A stretch of DNA of 64,000 nt from contig CAWGUU010000009.1 of assembly GCA_963825765.1 (NCBI GenBank), forward strand, positions 124,001 through 188,000, in the 5' to 3' direction. The position numbers were made by a program, and so were the translations under genes. The notes beneath the pieces are model-generated. The model ran no database searches. It was given only the letters and a program-made list of their open reading frames with translations, and was not told where the DNA came from. Numbering within the stretch: the first letter of the stretch is position 1; every line of letters starts with the position of its first letter. Positions 33,358 through 41,792 of this stretch are shown here, one piece after another. This DNA is from CAWGUU01 sp963825765. GTDB taxonomy: Bacteria > Actinomycetota > Acidimicrobiia > Acidimicrobiales > AC-14.

Positions 33358-34527
33358 TTAGGGGTCGTTGAAGGCGATGGCTATGCCGAGCAGGGCGGTA
33401 TTGATGGCGGTCGGGTTGGAGGTGGCCGGACCGGTTGATCCGGTGCCACCCGAGTCCCCCGAGGCCGCCTGCGGTGAGGACACGGAGCCCGAGGTGGCGT
33501 TCCCCGTGTTCCCCGTGTTCGTGGCGCTGGACTGCGCAGTGCTGGCCCCGGACCCGCCGGAGGTCGCGACGGGAGTCGCGACGATCGTCACGTTCCCGCC
33601 TGCCCCTCCGTTCGAGTTGCCGATGGCGACACTGTCGCCGCCGATGGCGATGCCCGGCCCCAGCAGGTTGACTGCTGGACCTCCGGGCCCGGCGACGGAC
33701 AGGGCGAGCCCGCCGTCACCTCCTTCGCCACCGACCGCGAAGATCGCCACCAGGTTGGACACGTTGCCGGTGTTCCCCGACTGCGCGTTCGCACTGGAGG
33801 CGGCGCCGCTGTTGGCGGAGCTGTCGGCACCGCCGATGGCGAGCACAGAGCCGGTGTCCCCGGAGCTTCCCGAGTCACCCGACTCCGCTTCACCGCCCAC
33901 GGCGATCGCCACTCCGAGGATGCCGGAGTTGGTGGCCGTGGGGTTCGACGACGCCGCCCCGGTGGATCCGGTGCTGCCGGAGTCCCCCGAGATGGCGACA
34001 GGTGACGACACCGCGCTCGACGACGCGTCCCCGGTGTCGCCGGTGTTGGTGGAGCTGGACTGCGCCACCGCCGCGCCCGAGCTGCCGGACGTGGCCACCG
34101 GGCTGGCGTTGACGTTGACGTCGCCGCCGTTGCCACCGTTGGAGTTGGCGACGGACACGCTCGAGCCACCGATGGCAGCGCCACTGCCGTTGTTGGCAGC
34201 CGCGCCCCCACCGGCGGAGACCGCGATGGCGGCACCTCCGTCGCCACCCTCGCCGCCGGCGGCGCCGACGATGACGGTGTTGGAGGCATTGCCGCTGTTG
34301 CCGCTGCCGGCGCCGGCGTTGGAACCGGCCCCCGAGCTGGCGTCGCTGCTCGCGCCGCCGACTGCGGCGGCCGACCCGGTGTCGCCCGAGTTGCCGGAGT
34401 CACCCGACTCCGCCTGCGCGTTGGCTGCGCCGGCGCCCAGCAGGAGCAGGGCGACCGCAGCCATCGCGCACGCCAGCAGGGTCATGACGACGACTCTGCT
34501 GGCTGATCGAAAGGTAAGAGTTTGCAT
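33358..34527 (-). CDS. Secreted Gly/Ser/Ala/Asn-rich protein with two long internal repeats
   Basis: 389 residues from ATG 34527. This ATG is 9 nt from the strong AGGAGGTGA site; ATG 34533 is only 3 nt from it. A signal peptide ends near GAANAQAESG. The mature protein is two copies of a unit of about 170 residues. Each copy begins AESGDSG(N/S)SGDTGS, passes through GGEGGDGG and SNGG(N/A)GG, then PVATSG, and ends NPTA-N with a short hydrophobic strand. Within units, DSG/NTG/GNSG triplets recur every few residues, a pattern suited to a beta-solenoid. No membrane anchor or sorting signal follows. Function unknown; a surface or matrix protein is my guess. The hairpin terminator downstream and strong ribosome binding site suggest a well-expressed single-gene unit. 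Confidence 0.75.
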   Translation of the reverse strand: MQTLTFRSASRVVVMTLLACAMAAVALLLLGAGAANAQAESGDSGNSGDTGSAAAVGGASSDASSGAGSNAGAGSGNSGNASNTVIVGAAGGEGGDGGAAIAVSAGGGAAANNGSGAAIGGSSVSVANSNGGNGGDVNVNASPVATSGSSGAAVAQSSSTNTGDTGDASSSAVSSPVAISGDSGSTGSTGAASSNPTATNSGILGVAIAVGGEAESGDSGSSGDTGSVLAIGGADSSANSGAASSANAQSGNTGNVSNLVAIFAVGGEGGDGGLALSVAGPGGPAVNLLGPGIAIGGDSVAIGNSNGGAGGNVTIVATPVATSGGSGASTAQSSATNTGNTGNATSGSVSSPQAASGDSGGTGSTGPATSNPTAINTALLGIAIAFNDP

Positions 34528-34733
34528 ATGCATTCACCTCCTTCCGTTCCCGCCCTCCGCCGTTTGAAGGTCCAGGAAGAGGTCCCCAGCCTTGGGTTGT
34601 GACCGAGGCCATGTAGCCGTTCCGTGCGGCGCACAACCTACCAAGGCAAGTCCGTTTCGGGAAGGGCACCCGATGGCAGCAGGCCGTGCCGGCGGATGCC
34701 CCTGAGCTGGCCGGATGCAACAGTGGGGCCGTC

Positions 34734-35504
34734 ATGCGGATCTCGGTCTTCACCGTGCTGCCCCAGCTGCTGGAGCCTGCCCTCGCCGGCGGCCTCCTCG
34801 GGAGGGCGCGGGAACGGGGCGTGGTCGACGTGCTGGTCCACGACATCCGCCACTACACGACCGATCGACACCGGTCAGTCGACGACACGCCCTTCGGTGG
34901 GGGACCGGGCATGGTGCTGGCCCCCGACCCCGTGTTCCGGGCCGTCGAGGAGGTCGACCCGCCCCGGCCGCTGCTCCTGCTCGACCCCGGCGGCCGCCGC
35001 TTCGACCAGGCCCTGGCCGCCGAGCTGGCGGCGTCGGACGGGTTCTCCCTCCTGTGTGGGCGCTACGAGGGGGTGGACGAGCGCGTCCGACGTCACCTGG
35101 TGGACGGAGAGCTGTCGATCGGCGACTTCGTGCTGGCGGGCGGCGAGGCGGCCGCCTTCGTCGTCGTCGAGGCGGTGACCCGGCTTGTGCCCGGCGTCAT
35201 GGGCAACCAGGCGTCGGCGGGGGACGAGTCGTTCACCACCGGTCTGCTCGAGTACCCCCACTACACCCGCCCCGCCGACTTCCGCGGCTGGGCCGTCCCC
35301 GAGGTGCTGCGCTCCGGTGACCACGGGCGCATCGCCGCGTGGCGGCAGGCCCAGGCCCTGGCCCGCACCCGCGACAACCGGCCCGACCTGGTGGACGCGA
35401 GGGGCGGGCTGACGCCCGAGGAGGAGGCCCTGCTGGAGAAGTTCGCACCGTCGGCCTATCCTGGTCCCGACCCGGGAACCCCTGAGGAGCCTGTCGCGCC
35501 ATGA
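34734..35504 (+). CDS. trmD: tRNA (guanine37-N1)-methyltransferase
   Basis: 256 residues from ATG 34734. SPOUT-family features: [17 protein letters not shown] at the N-terminus, [16 protein letters not shown], the trefoil-knot S-adenosylmethionine site [13 protein letters not shown] and [11 protein letters not shown], and the tRNA-binding region [21 protein letters not shown]. It methylates G37 of tRNAs that read CNN codons, preventing frameshifting. It is followed after 16 bp by rplS, the universal trmD-rplS pair. Confidence 0.97.
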   Translation: MRISVFTVLPQLLEPALAGGLLGRARERGVVDVLVHDIRHYTTDRHRSVDDTPFGGGPGMVLAPDPVFRAVEEVDPPRPLLLLDPGGRRFDQALAAELAASDGFSLLCGRYEGVDERVRRHLVDGELSIGDFVLAGGEAAAFVVVEAVTRLVPGVMGNQASAGDESFTTGLLEYPHYTRPADFRGWAVPEVLRSGDHGRIAAWRQAQALARTRDNRPDLVDARGGLTPEEEALLEKFAPSAYPGPDPGTPEEPVAP

Positions 35505-35520
35505 ATCCACCTGCTTTTTC

Positions 35521-35871
35521 ATGAATCCGACTGACATCGTCGACCGCGACAGCCTGCGCGACGACATTCCCGCGTTCAATCCCGGCGACACCGTCAAGGT
35601 GCACGTGCGGGTCGTCGAAGGCAACCGGGAGCGGGTGCAGGTCTTCCAGGGCGCCGTCATCCGCCGGCAGGGGTCGGGTGTGCGCGAGACCTTCACGGTG
35701 CGCAAGGTGAGCTTCGGCGTCGGCGTGGAGCGCACGTTTCCCGTCCACTCGCCGATCCTCTCCCGCATCGAGCTGGTGACGATGGGCGACGTGCGGCGGG
35801 CCAAGCTCTACTACCTGCGTGATCTCACCGGGAAGGCGGCCAAGATCAAGGAGAAGCGTTCGGCTCGGTGA
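35521..35871 (+). CDS. rplS: 50S ribosomal protein L19
   Basis: 116 residues, typical for L19, with [32 protein letters not shown], and [17 protein letters not shown]. It has no Shine-Dalgarno sequence. A near-duplicate of its first codons (ATGAATCC) occurs at 35502, overlapping the trmD stop and opening a seven-codon frame. Initiation is therefore likely to depend on coupling to trmD. Confidence 0.97.
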   Translation: MNPTDIVDRDSLRDDIPAFNPGDTVKVHVRVVEGNRERVQVFQGAVIRRQGSGVRETFTVRKVSFGVGVERTFPVHSPILSRIELVTMGDVRRAKLYYLRDLTGKAAKIKEKRSAR

Positions 35872-35983
35872 CCGGCCGACTGGTGACTGGCCGACCGGTG
35901 CCTCGCCGACGCGGAACTCCGTGCCCGTGCCAGCACGACGCAGACTCCTCGTCCTAACCGTCCTCTCCTTCCCCGGCTGACCC

Positions 35984-36619
35984 GTGGCGTTCTCCCTGCA
36001 GGCTCGCGATCGGTTGTCGGCCTCGGGCCGGCTGCTGCGCGAGGGCATCGTCCTCGTCGTCACCGCCCTCGTCATCGCCTTCGTCATCAAGACGTTCGTC
36101 GCCCAGGCCTTCTTCATCCCGTCGGGCTCGATGATCCCGCAGCTGGAGATCGGCGACCGGGTCGTGGTGTCGAAGCTGGCCTACCGCCTGCACGACCCCA
36201 ACCGGGGTGACATCGTCGTGTTCGATGCGCCGACCGGGCCGGCACAGCCCGACGAGCCCCCCGACGAGACGCTCCTGCCCGTCCGCGCCGCAAGGAGCGT
36301 GCTGCAGTCGGTCGGGCTTTCGGCGCCGTCGACCCAGGAGTACATCAAGCGGGTGATCGGGCTGCCGGGGGAGACCGTCGAGGGACACGACGGCCGGGTC
36401 TACGTCGACGGCAAGGAGCTGGTGGAGCCCTACCTGCCGCTCGGGCCCACGACCGGCGACTTCAAGGCGGTCACCCTGGGCGGCGACGAGCTGTGGGTCA
36501 TGGGTGACAACAGGGACAAGTCGTCGGACAGCCGGGTGTTCGGGCCCATCGACCGCTCGACGGTGGTGGGGCGCGCCTTCGTGAAGGTGTGGCCGCCGGG
36601 GAGCGGCTCCTTCCTGTAG
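35984..36619 (+). CDS. lepB: Signal peptidase I
   Basis: 211 residues, GTG start. One N-terminal transmembrane helix (IVLVVTALVIAFVIKTFVA) is followed by the catalytic Ser in FIPSGSMIPQLEIGDRV, the catalytic Lys in EYIKRVIGLPGE, and the C-terminal MGDNRDKSSDSRVFGP box. It removes signal peptides at the outer face of the membrane. Its place after rplS is the actinobacterial order. rnhB, which commonly follows lepB, is not present here. Confidence 0.95.
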   Translation: MAFSLQARDRLSASGRLLREGIVLVVTALVIAFVIKTFVAQAFFIPSGSMIPQLEIGDRVVVSKLAYRLHDPNRGDIVVFDAPTGPAQPDEPPDETLLPVRAARSVLQSVGLSAPSTQEYIKRVIGLPGETVEGHDGRVYVDGKELVEPYLPLGPTTGDFKAVTLGGDELWVMGDNRDKSSDSRVFGPIDRSTVVGRAFVKVWPPGSGSFL

Positions 36620-36689
36620 TTCGCCGTCATACGTCGGCATGTGCCCGGAACCAGCGGCATTGGCCCGGCGCCCCCGTACACTGAGCCTC

Positions 36690-36986
36690 ATGAGCGAAGA
36701 GGACCTCGAGCGGTACGAGACCGAGATGGAGCTCCAGCTGTACAAGGAGTACCGCGACGTCCTGCCGCTGTTCAGCTACGTGGTCGAGACCGAGCGCCGG
36801 TTCTACCTGGCCAACACGGTCACGCTCGTCGAGCACGACGGCGACGCCCGCAACCACCTCGAGCTGCAGCTCCGCGACGCGTGGGTCTGGGACATCTACC
36901 GCCCCGGGCCCGCCCGCTTCGTGCAGTCCGTGCGGGTGGTGACGTTCAAGGACGTCAACATCGAGGAGATCCGCAGGGATTCCTGA
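36690..36986 (+). CDS. DUF2469 family protein
   Basis: 98 residues from ATG 36690. A small acidic protein opening MSEEDLERYETEMELQLYKE and containing FSYVVETERRFYLAN and NHLELQLRDAWVWD. The family is nearly confined to Actinobacteria and sits between lepB/rnhB and yraN there, as here. Function is unknown. The same reading frame is open upstream to 36639, but the conserved start is at 36690. Confidence 0.9.
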   Translation: MSEEDLERYETEMELQLYKEYRDVLPLFSYVVETERRFYLANTVTLVEHDGDARNHLELQLRDAWVWDIYRPGPARFVQSVRVVTFKDVNIEEIRRDS

Positions 36987-37031
36987 AGTTGACGGTTGTG
37001 GCGGCGCATCCGCGCGGGTAGAACACCGCCG

Positions 37032-37376
37032 GTGACGCAGGCCCGCCGGGCGCTGGGGACGAAGGGGGAGGACCTGGTCGCCGCCTGGTACCTGGCCAAC
37101 GGCTACCAGGTGCTCGACCGGAACTGGCGCTGCCGCGACGGCGAGCTCGACCTGGTGGTGCGGCTGGGACGCACCGTCGTGTTCTGCGAGGTCAAGACCC
37201 GAACGTCGGACGCCTTCGGCGTGCCGGCCGAGGCCGTCACCCGCCAGAAGCAGCAGCGCATCCGGGCCCTCGCCGCCCGCTGGCTGCAGGAGAGCCCGTC
37301 ACCCGCCGGCGAGATCCGCTTCGACGTCGCCTCCGTCCTCGACGGTCAGCTCGAAGTGATCCCCGCAGCATTCTGA
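37032..37376 (+). CDS. YraN family (UPF0102) putative endonuclease-fold protein
   Basis: 114 residues from GTG 37032 ([19 protein letters not shown]). The restriction-endonuclease-like core is present: Glu in [13 protein letters not shown], Asp in [10 protein letters not shown], then [14 protein letters not shown] (E-x-K). The family is conserved across bacteria without a settled function; a nuclease role in natural DNA uptake or Holliday-junction handling has been suggested. It is 45 bp after DUF2469 and close to comM and dprA, which are also DNA-uptake genes. Confidence 0.9.
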   Translation: MTQARRALGTKGEDLVAAWYLANGYQVLDRNWRCRDGELDLVVRLGRTVVFCEVKTRTSDAFGVPAEAVTRQKQQRIRALAARWLQESPSPAGEIRFDVASVLDGQLEVIPAAF

Positions 37377-37411
37377 GGGGTCGTCACATTTCCGATCAGA
37401 GCAGGCGGCGC

Positions 37412-37864
37412 TCAGAACCCGCACTCCTCCTGCTCGATCTGGGCCAGCTGGTCGATGCGGGGCTGGTGGCGGCCGCCCTCGAAGTCGGTCGAGAGGAAGA
37501 GGTCGACGAGAAGCAGGGCGAAGGCGTCGGCCAGCAGGCGGGTGCCCATGGCCAGCACGTTGGCGTCGTTGTGCATGCGGGCCATGCGCACCGTCCACTC
37601 GTCGTGGCAGAGGGCGGCCCGGATGCCGTGGACCTTGTTGGCCGCGATCTGCTCGCCCTGGCCGCTGCCGCCCAGGACGATGGCCCGGTCGGCCCGCCCG
37701 GCGACGACCTCCCGGGCGGCGTTGGCGCAGAAGAACGGGTAGTCGACCGACTCCTCGGAGTCGGTGCCGAAGTCGAGGACGTCGTGGCCGGCGTCGGCCA
37801 GGTGGGCGGCCACCACCGTCTTCATGCGGTAGCCGGCGTGGTCGCAGCCGAGGGCGATCCTCAT
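37412..37864 (-). CDS. rpiB: Ribose-5-phosphate isomerase B
   Basis: 150 residues from ATG 37864 ([15 protein letters not shown]). The phosphate and substrate motifs [19 protein letters not shown] and [10 protein letters not shown] are present. The active-site loop reads [14 protein letters not shown]. As in the mycobacterial enzyme, the catalytic base is probably the Glu of this loop rather than the Cys used by E. coli RpiB. It interconverts ribose 5-phosphate and ribulose 5-phosphate. Its ATG overlaps the stop of a 36-aa membrane-protein gene (TGATG). It converges with yraN. Confidence 0.94.
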   Translation of the reverse strand: MRIALGCDHAGYRMKTVVAAHLADAGHDVLDFGTDSEESVDYPFFCANAAREVVAGRADRAIVLGGSGQGEQIAANKVHGIRAALCHDEWTVRMARMHNDANVLAMGTRLLADAFALLLVDLFLSTDFEGGRHQPRIDQLAQIEQEECGF

Positions 37865-37974
37865 CAGCCGATCACCGCCCACACCAGGAGGACGGCGACG
37901 ACGACGAACGCGGCCGCCACCATCAGGTAGTCGCTGGGGCGGCGGCGCTGCTGGCGGAACGGGTTGAAGCCCAC
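37864..37974 (-). CDS. Small single-helix membrane protein, 36 aa
   Basis: GTG 37974 opens a frame reading [19 protein letters not shown], then one hydrophobic helix (about [17 protein letters not shown]) and stop. The product has a basic cytoplasmic N-terminus and a single C-terminal membrane span. Its TGA shares the A/T with the rpiB ATG (TGATG), so the two are translationally coupled. Small proteins with an MGFNPFR-type start recur in Actinobacteria as I remember them, but I cannot name the family. Role unknown. Confidence 0.65.
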   Translation of the reverse strand: MGFNPFRQQRRRPSDYLMVAAAFVVVAVLLVWAVIG

Positions 37975-38025
37975 TGGTGCGTCTCCTTGTCCGGCTCAGG
38001 TCGTTCGTCGAACTTTGCTGCAACG

Positions 38026-38070
38026 GTAGCGTCGTGATCTCGCCGTCCCCGGCCGAGATCACCGCGCTAC
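38026..38070. repeat. Interrupted palindrome in the rpiB-comM intergenic region
   Basis: GTAGCG-TCG-TGATCTCG (38026-38042) pairs with CGAGATCA-CCG-CGCTAC (38054-38070) around an 11-nt GC loop, with 14 of 17 positions matched. It lies between two divergent genes (37974 and 38205). It might be an operator, a roadblock or a small repeat. No other copy is obvious in the window. Confidence 0.5.
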
Positions 38071-38204
38071 GAGCGATCCAAACGGCGGCGGCGACCGTCT
38101 CCGGGGACGCTGTCACACCTTCTCGGTAGTCTCGACATCGCTCCGCTCGAGCCGGCCGGCGCCACGGCCCTCCTTCTCAGCCCGTCGCCGCCCGGAGGAG
38201 CCCC

Positions 38205-39716
38205 GTGATCGCCATCATCCCTTCTGCCACCCTGCTCGGGGTCGAGGGCAGGCCCGTCGCCGTGGAGGTCCACGTGTCGATCGGGCTTCCCGGCTACCAC
38301 GTCGTGGGCCTGCCCGACACCGCCTGCCGGGAGTCGCGCGACAGAGTCCGGGCCGCGCTGATGTGCAGCGGGCTGCAATTCCCCACCAAGCGGATCACCG
38401 TCAACCTGGCGCCCGGCGGCGTGCGCAAGGGCGGTCCCGGGCTCGACCTTCCCATTGCCATCGGTCTGCTGGTGGCCTCCGGCGATCTGCCTCCGGAGGC
38501 GGTGGCGGGCTGCGCCTTCGTGGGCGAGCTGGGGCTCGACGGCTCGCTGCGGCGGGTGCCGGGGGTGGTGCCGATGGTGGGCGCCCTGGATGCCGCCACC
38601 GTCGTGGTGCCGGTCACCTGCGGGGCCGAGGCGGCCGTGCTCCGGCGGCACGAGGTGCGGGTGGCGTCGACCCTGAAGGAGCTCGTGGCGTGCCTGCGGG
38701 GCGTCGAGGAGTGGTCCCGACCCCCGGCGCTGGTCCCCGCTCCCGCGTGTGGGCGCGGGCCCGACCTGGCCGACGTACGGGGCCAGGCCGTCGGCCGCAC
38801 CGCCCTCGAGGTGTGCGCCGCCGGCGGCCACCACCTCCTTCTCTCGGGCCCGCCCGGATCGGGCAAGACCATGCTGGCCCGCCGCTTGCCGGGGCTTTTG
38901 CCGCCCCTCGACGGCGACGACGCTCTCGACGTCACCCGCATCCACTCCGCCGCCGGCGTGCCGCTCCCGCCAGGGGGGCTGGTCGAGCGGCCGCCGTTCC
39001 GTGCGCCCCACCACGGCGCCTCGGCGGTTGCACTGGTCGGGGGCGGTACCGCCTGGCTGCGGCCGGGCGAGGTCAGCCTGGCCCACGCCGGGGTGCTGTT
39101 TCTCGACGAGATGGCCGAGTTCCCCGTCCAGGTGCTCGACACCCTCCGCCAGCCGATGGAGGAGGCGGTGGTCAGGGTGTGCCGGGCCAGGAACCGCGCC
39201 ACCTTGCCGGCCCGGTTCCTCCTCGTCGCCGCCACCAACCCGTGCCCCTGCGGCGACGGCGGCCCGCCGGGGTCGTGCCGCTGCAGCCCACTGGCGCGTG
39301 CCCGCTACCAGCGCCGGCTGTCGGGACCGCTGCTCGACCGCTTCGACCTGCGGGTCGTGGTGGGGCGGCCCGACGTCGGGGCCCTGCTGGGAGGGCCGGC
39401 GGGGGAGTCGTCGGCAGTCGTCGCCGACCGGGTGGCGGCGGCCCGCGGCCGGGCGCGCGAGCGGGGCGTGCGCTGCAACGCCGACCTGTCGGCTGGTGCG
39501 CTCGACGAGTGTGCCCCGCTGGCGCCGGCGGCGGCGTCGCTGCTCGAGCACCGCCTCCGGTCCGGGACCTTGAGCGGTCGGGGCCTCCATCGGATCCGCA
39601 GGGTGGCCCGCACCCTCGCCGATCTCGCCGGCGACGGGCCGGTGATCGACGAGTCGCACGTCTGCCTCGCCCTCGGCCTGCGCGCCGACGTCGTGGTCGA
39701 CGAGGCCGCAGCATGA
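38205..39716 (+). CDS. comM: ComM/YifB family Mg-chelatase-like AAA+ ATPase
   Basis: 503 residues, GTG start. The N-terminal S5-like domain (VEVHVSIGLPGYHVVGLPD, KRITVNLAPGGVRKGGPGLD) is followed by an AAA+ core with Walker A SGPPGSGKTML and Walker B GVLFLDEMAEF, and a zinc-like cluster NPCPCGDGG ... CRCS. Homologues are hexameric helicases that drive branch migration when transforming DNA integrates. It is translationally coupled (ATGA) to dprA, another transformation gene. Confidence 0.94.
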   Translation: MIAIIPSATLLGVEGRPVAVEVHVSIGLPGYHVVGLPDTACRESRDRVRAALMCSGLQFPTKRITVNLAPGGVRKGGPGLDLPIAIGLLVASGDLPPEAVAGCAFVGELGLDGSLRRVPGVVPMVGALDAATVVVPVTCGAEAAVLRRHEVRVASTLKELVACLRGVEEWSRPPALVPAPACGRGPDLADVRGQAVGRTALEVCAAGGHHLLLSGPPGSGKTMLARRLPGLLPPLDGDDALDVTRIHSAAGVPLPPGGLVERPPFRAPHHGASAVALVGGGTAWLRPGEVSLAHAGVLFLDEMAEFPVQVLDTLRQPMEEAVVRVCRARNRATLPARFLLVAATNPCPCGDGGPPGSCRCSPLARARYQRRLSGPLLDRFDLRVVVGRPDVGALLGGPAGESSAVVADRVAAARGRARERGVRCNADLSAGALDECAPLAPAAASLLEHRLRSGTLSGRGLHRIRRVARTLADLAGDGPVIDESHVCLALGLRADVVVDEAAA

Positions 39717-40876
39717 ATGCGGCTGAGGCTCCGTGCGCCGCCGCCGGCGAGCTGCCGGGAGAGGCCTATGCCGCCGCCCTGGCCGGCCTGCCTGCCGCCG
39801 GTCACCGCCGGCTGCGGCGGCTGCTCGAGCAGTGGCCGGCCCCGAAGGCGTGGGAGCGGGCGCGCACGGGGCGGGCAGGTGTGGAGCCGGCGCTGAGCCA
39901 CCTGTGGCGGGCGGCGGCGGCGTCGACGGCGGTCGACCGGTTGTGGGCCGACGTGCTGGAGGCCGGCATCGGCGTGGCCGTGTTCGGCGGTCCGGGGTAC
40001 CCGCCGTCGCTGGCCGACGATTTCGAGCCGCCGGCGGTGCTGTTCTGGCGGGGGTCGCTGGCGTCGCTGGAACACCGTCGGGTGGCGATCGTCGGCACCC
40101 GACGCTGCACCCGGTACGGCCGCGACCTGGCCCGCGAACTGGGGCGCGACCTGGCCCTCGCCGGAGTCAGCGTCGTGTCCGGCCTGGCTCTGGGGGTCGA
40201 CGGTGCCAGCCACGCCGGGGCCATGGAGGTCGGCACCGGCACGGGCGCAGGTCCCCCGGTGGCGGTGGTCGGCAGCGGGCTCGACGTGATCTACCCCCGT
40301 CGCCACGCCGACCTGTGGGCGGAGGTGGGCCGCAGGGGGGCGGTGCTGAGCGAGTCGCCGCTGGGCACCCCGCCGGAGCCGTGGCGCTTCCCGGTGCGCA
40401 ACCGGGTGATCGCCGCCCTGGCCGAGGTGGTGGTGGTCGTCGAATCGCACAGCCGGGGCGGGTCCCACTACACCGTCGACGCGGCTGCCGAGCGGGGCCG
40501 CACGGTGATGGCGGTGCCCGGATCGGTGCGCAGCCCGGCGTCGGCCTACACCAACGCCCTGCTGGCCGACGGCTGTCCGCCGGTCCGCGACGCCACCGAC
40601 GTCCTTGTGGCGCTCGGTCTGTCCACGGCGACGGCCTCGGCCTCGGCCGCCGGCGGCTCGGGCGGAGGCGATCCCCGGCCGGCTCCCTCGCCCGACGACG
40701 CCGGCGTCCTCGACGTGCTGGGCTGGGAACCGGCGAGCCTCGAGCAGGTGGTCCTGCGCGGCGGGCGCAGCCCGGCCGAAATCACTCTGGCGCTGGTCCA
40801 CCTGGAGCGCGACGGGTGGGTGGAGTCGCATCATGGCTGGTGGGAACGAGTGGCGTCCGCCGACCACGCTCGGTAA
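39713..40876 (+). CDS. dprA: DNA processing protein DprA
   Basis: 387 residues, ATG overlapping the comM stop (ATGA). An N-terminal helical region (about 110 residues) precedes the Rossmann-like DprA core: VAIVGTRRCTRYG, VVSGLALGVDGASHAGAM, VVGSGLDVIYPRRH, SESPLGTPPEPWRFPVRNR, and ESHSRGGSHYTVDAAAERGR. A Ser/Ala/Gly linker leads to a C-terminal winged-helix domain (SPAEITLALVHLERDGWVE). It loads RecA on incoming single-stranded DNA. After its stop comes one of the few gene-free stretches. Confidence 0.94.
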   Translation: MNAAEAPCAAAGELPGEAYAAALAGLPAAGHRRLRRLLEQWPAPKAWERARTGRAGVEPALSHLWRAAAASTAVDRLWADVLEAGIGVAVFGGPGYPPSLADDFEPPAVLFWRGSLASLEHRRVAIVGTRRCTRYGRDLARELGRDLALAGVSVVSGLALGVDGASHAGAMEVGTGTGAGPPVAVVGSGLDVIYPRRHADLWAEVGRRGAVLSESPLGTPPEPWRFPVRNRVIAALAEVVVVVESHSRGGSHYTVDAAAERGRTVMAVPGSVRSPASAYTNALLADGCPPVRDATDVLVALGLSTATASASAAGGSGGGDPRPAPSPDDAGVLDVLGWEPASLEQVVLRGGRSPAEITLALVHLERDGWVESHHGWWERVASADHAR

Positions 40877-41266
40877 CCGCTCGTGGCAGTCGATGCTCAC
40901 ACAGGTGTCCGCCGGCTCCCGCCCCGGGCCGGCCTCACCTGGCAGGCCGCAACCGACCTCGACCGAAAGCGGGTGGCTGGCGCGTCTTGGCAGGTGGGAG
41001 CCGGTGCCGGCGGGTACGTTCGCCGCGGGCCGAGCAAATCTGGACCCAGCATCTTCCCGTGTGCTCGGACAGACTCATGCAACAAAGCCAGAGCTTGTGT
41101 TTTTTTTCACAAAGTTCTCGATGGGGAGAAGCAGCAGGTCAGAGGCCCTAAACGACCTTGCAAAGGCAGCCGAATCGGTCCCGGCCGAGATTGAGATCGA
41201 CCTGAGGGCGGTAGAGTGTTTTCTGCGCCACCGAATTGTCGGTGGACTATGAACGGAGTAACTCAA
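40877..41266. other. Gene-free, locally AT-rich region before a small orphan gene
   Basis: No convincing gene in 390 bp. It holds an 8-T run flanked by TTGTG/CACAA (about 41095-41112), which may end dprA transcription. Downstream are a promoter-like TTGAGA ... TAGAGT pair (41191-41217) and a small hairpin CCACCG/CGGTGG (41228-41245). The base composition from about 41085 on is distinctly less GC-rich than the rest of the window. Overlapping frames exist but look like chance. Confidence 0.6.
41191..41217 (+). promoter_or_regulatory. Candidate promoter of the 87-aa orphan gene
   Basis: TTGAGA (41191-41196) and TAGAGT (41212-41217) are 15 bp apart, a little short for a sigma-70 promoter. The 15-nt block GGGCGGTAGAGTGTT here recurs exactly upstream of rpsB near 46634, which supports TAGAGT as a functional -10 element. 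Confidence 0.4.
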
Positions 41267-41530
41267 ATGGCTACAACTGTCTACGCAAAGCAGAAGGGCC
41301 TGAACGCCGGCCTTGGTTTCAGCGGTAACTTCAACTGCGGGTTCAGCCCCTTCACCACCGGCACGCTCGTCATCAACGACGTGACCCCGCTCGCGGGCCG
41401 CACCACGGGCGCCACTGCCAGCCTCGCCCAGCAGGAGTCGATCACCCGCCAGTACGCCAGCACTCCCGGCCTGATCGACGCCCGCGCCGCGGCCGACAAG
41501 ACCGTGGGCGACGAGTACAAGGTCGCTTAG
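41267..41530 (+). CDS. Orphan small protein, 87 aa
   Basis: ATG 41267 has GGAG 8 nt upstream. The product starts MATTVYAKQKGLNAGLGFSG and continues with NFNCGFSPFTTGTLVIN and a helical, charged C-terminal half (QQESITRQYASTPGLIDARA) ending EYKVA. It has one Cys, no signal peptide and no membrane segment. I do not recognise a family. Its promoter-like box, good ribosome binding site, structured 5' leader and strong hairpin terminator make it look like an actively expressed single-gene unit. It interrupts the usual dprA-to-xerC/whiG order. A longer start (ATG 41249, MNGVTQ) exists without a better ribosome site. Confidence 0.65.
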   Translation: MATTVYAKQKGLNAGLGFSGNFNCGFSPFTTGTLVINDVTPLAGRTTGATASLAQQESITRQYASTPGLIDARAAADKTVGDEYKVA

Positions 41531-41547
41531 TACCGCTTTTCGGATCG

Positions 41548-41575
41548 CGCATGTGCAGAGATTCCTGCACATGCG
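41548..41575 (+). terminator. Hairpin terminator after the orphan gene
   Basis: Perfect 11-bp stem CGCATGTGCAG / CTGCACATGCG with a 6-nt loop, 18 bp after the stop. A second small palindrome (CAAGATCTTG) follows immediately at 41577-41586. The remaining sequence to the next gene at 41793 shows no coding feature. Confidence 0.75.
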
Positions 41576-41792
41576 TCAAGATCTTGTCCCGGTGTGCATG
41601 TTACCTGGGACTTGAGGGTGTCTTGACCGTGTTGCATCACCAGCACGGTCAGGAATGCAGTTCCATCTACAGCACGTGTGGAAGCTCATTCGGCCAGCTT
41701 GCGCTGGCCGATTGTGCTTTTCACCCCACTGGTATTCCCGCGCGCTGTAGCCGTTCGCCACAGAGCGTGGCGGCGCCGGTACGGTGGGGCGG

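Noticed and set aside
35872..35983. tRNA or small RNA between rplS and lepB
   Set aside because: Only GGCCGAC-type low-complexity repeats; no cloverleaf or conserved promoter boxes.
40883..41194. Possible gene between dprA and the orphan small gene
   Set aside because: No ribosome binding site, no family resemblance, and it runs through the promoter-like AT-rich region.
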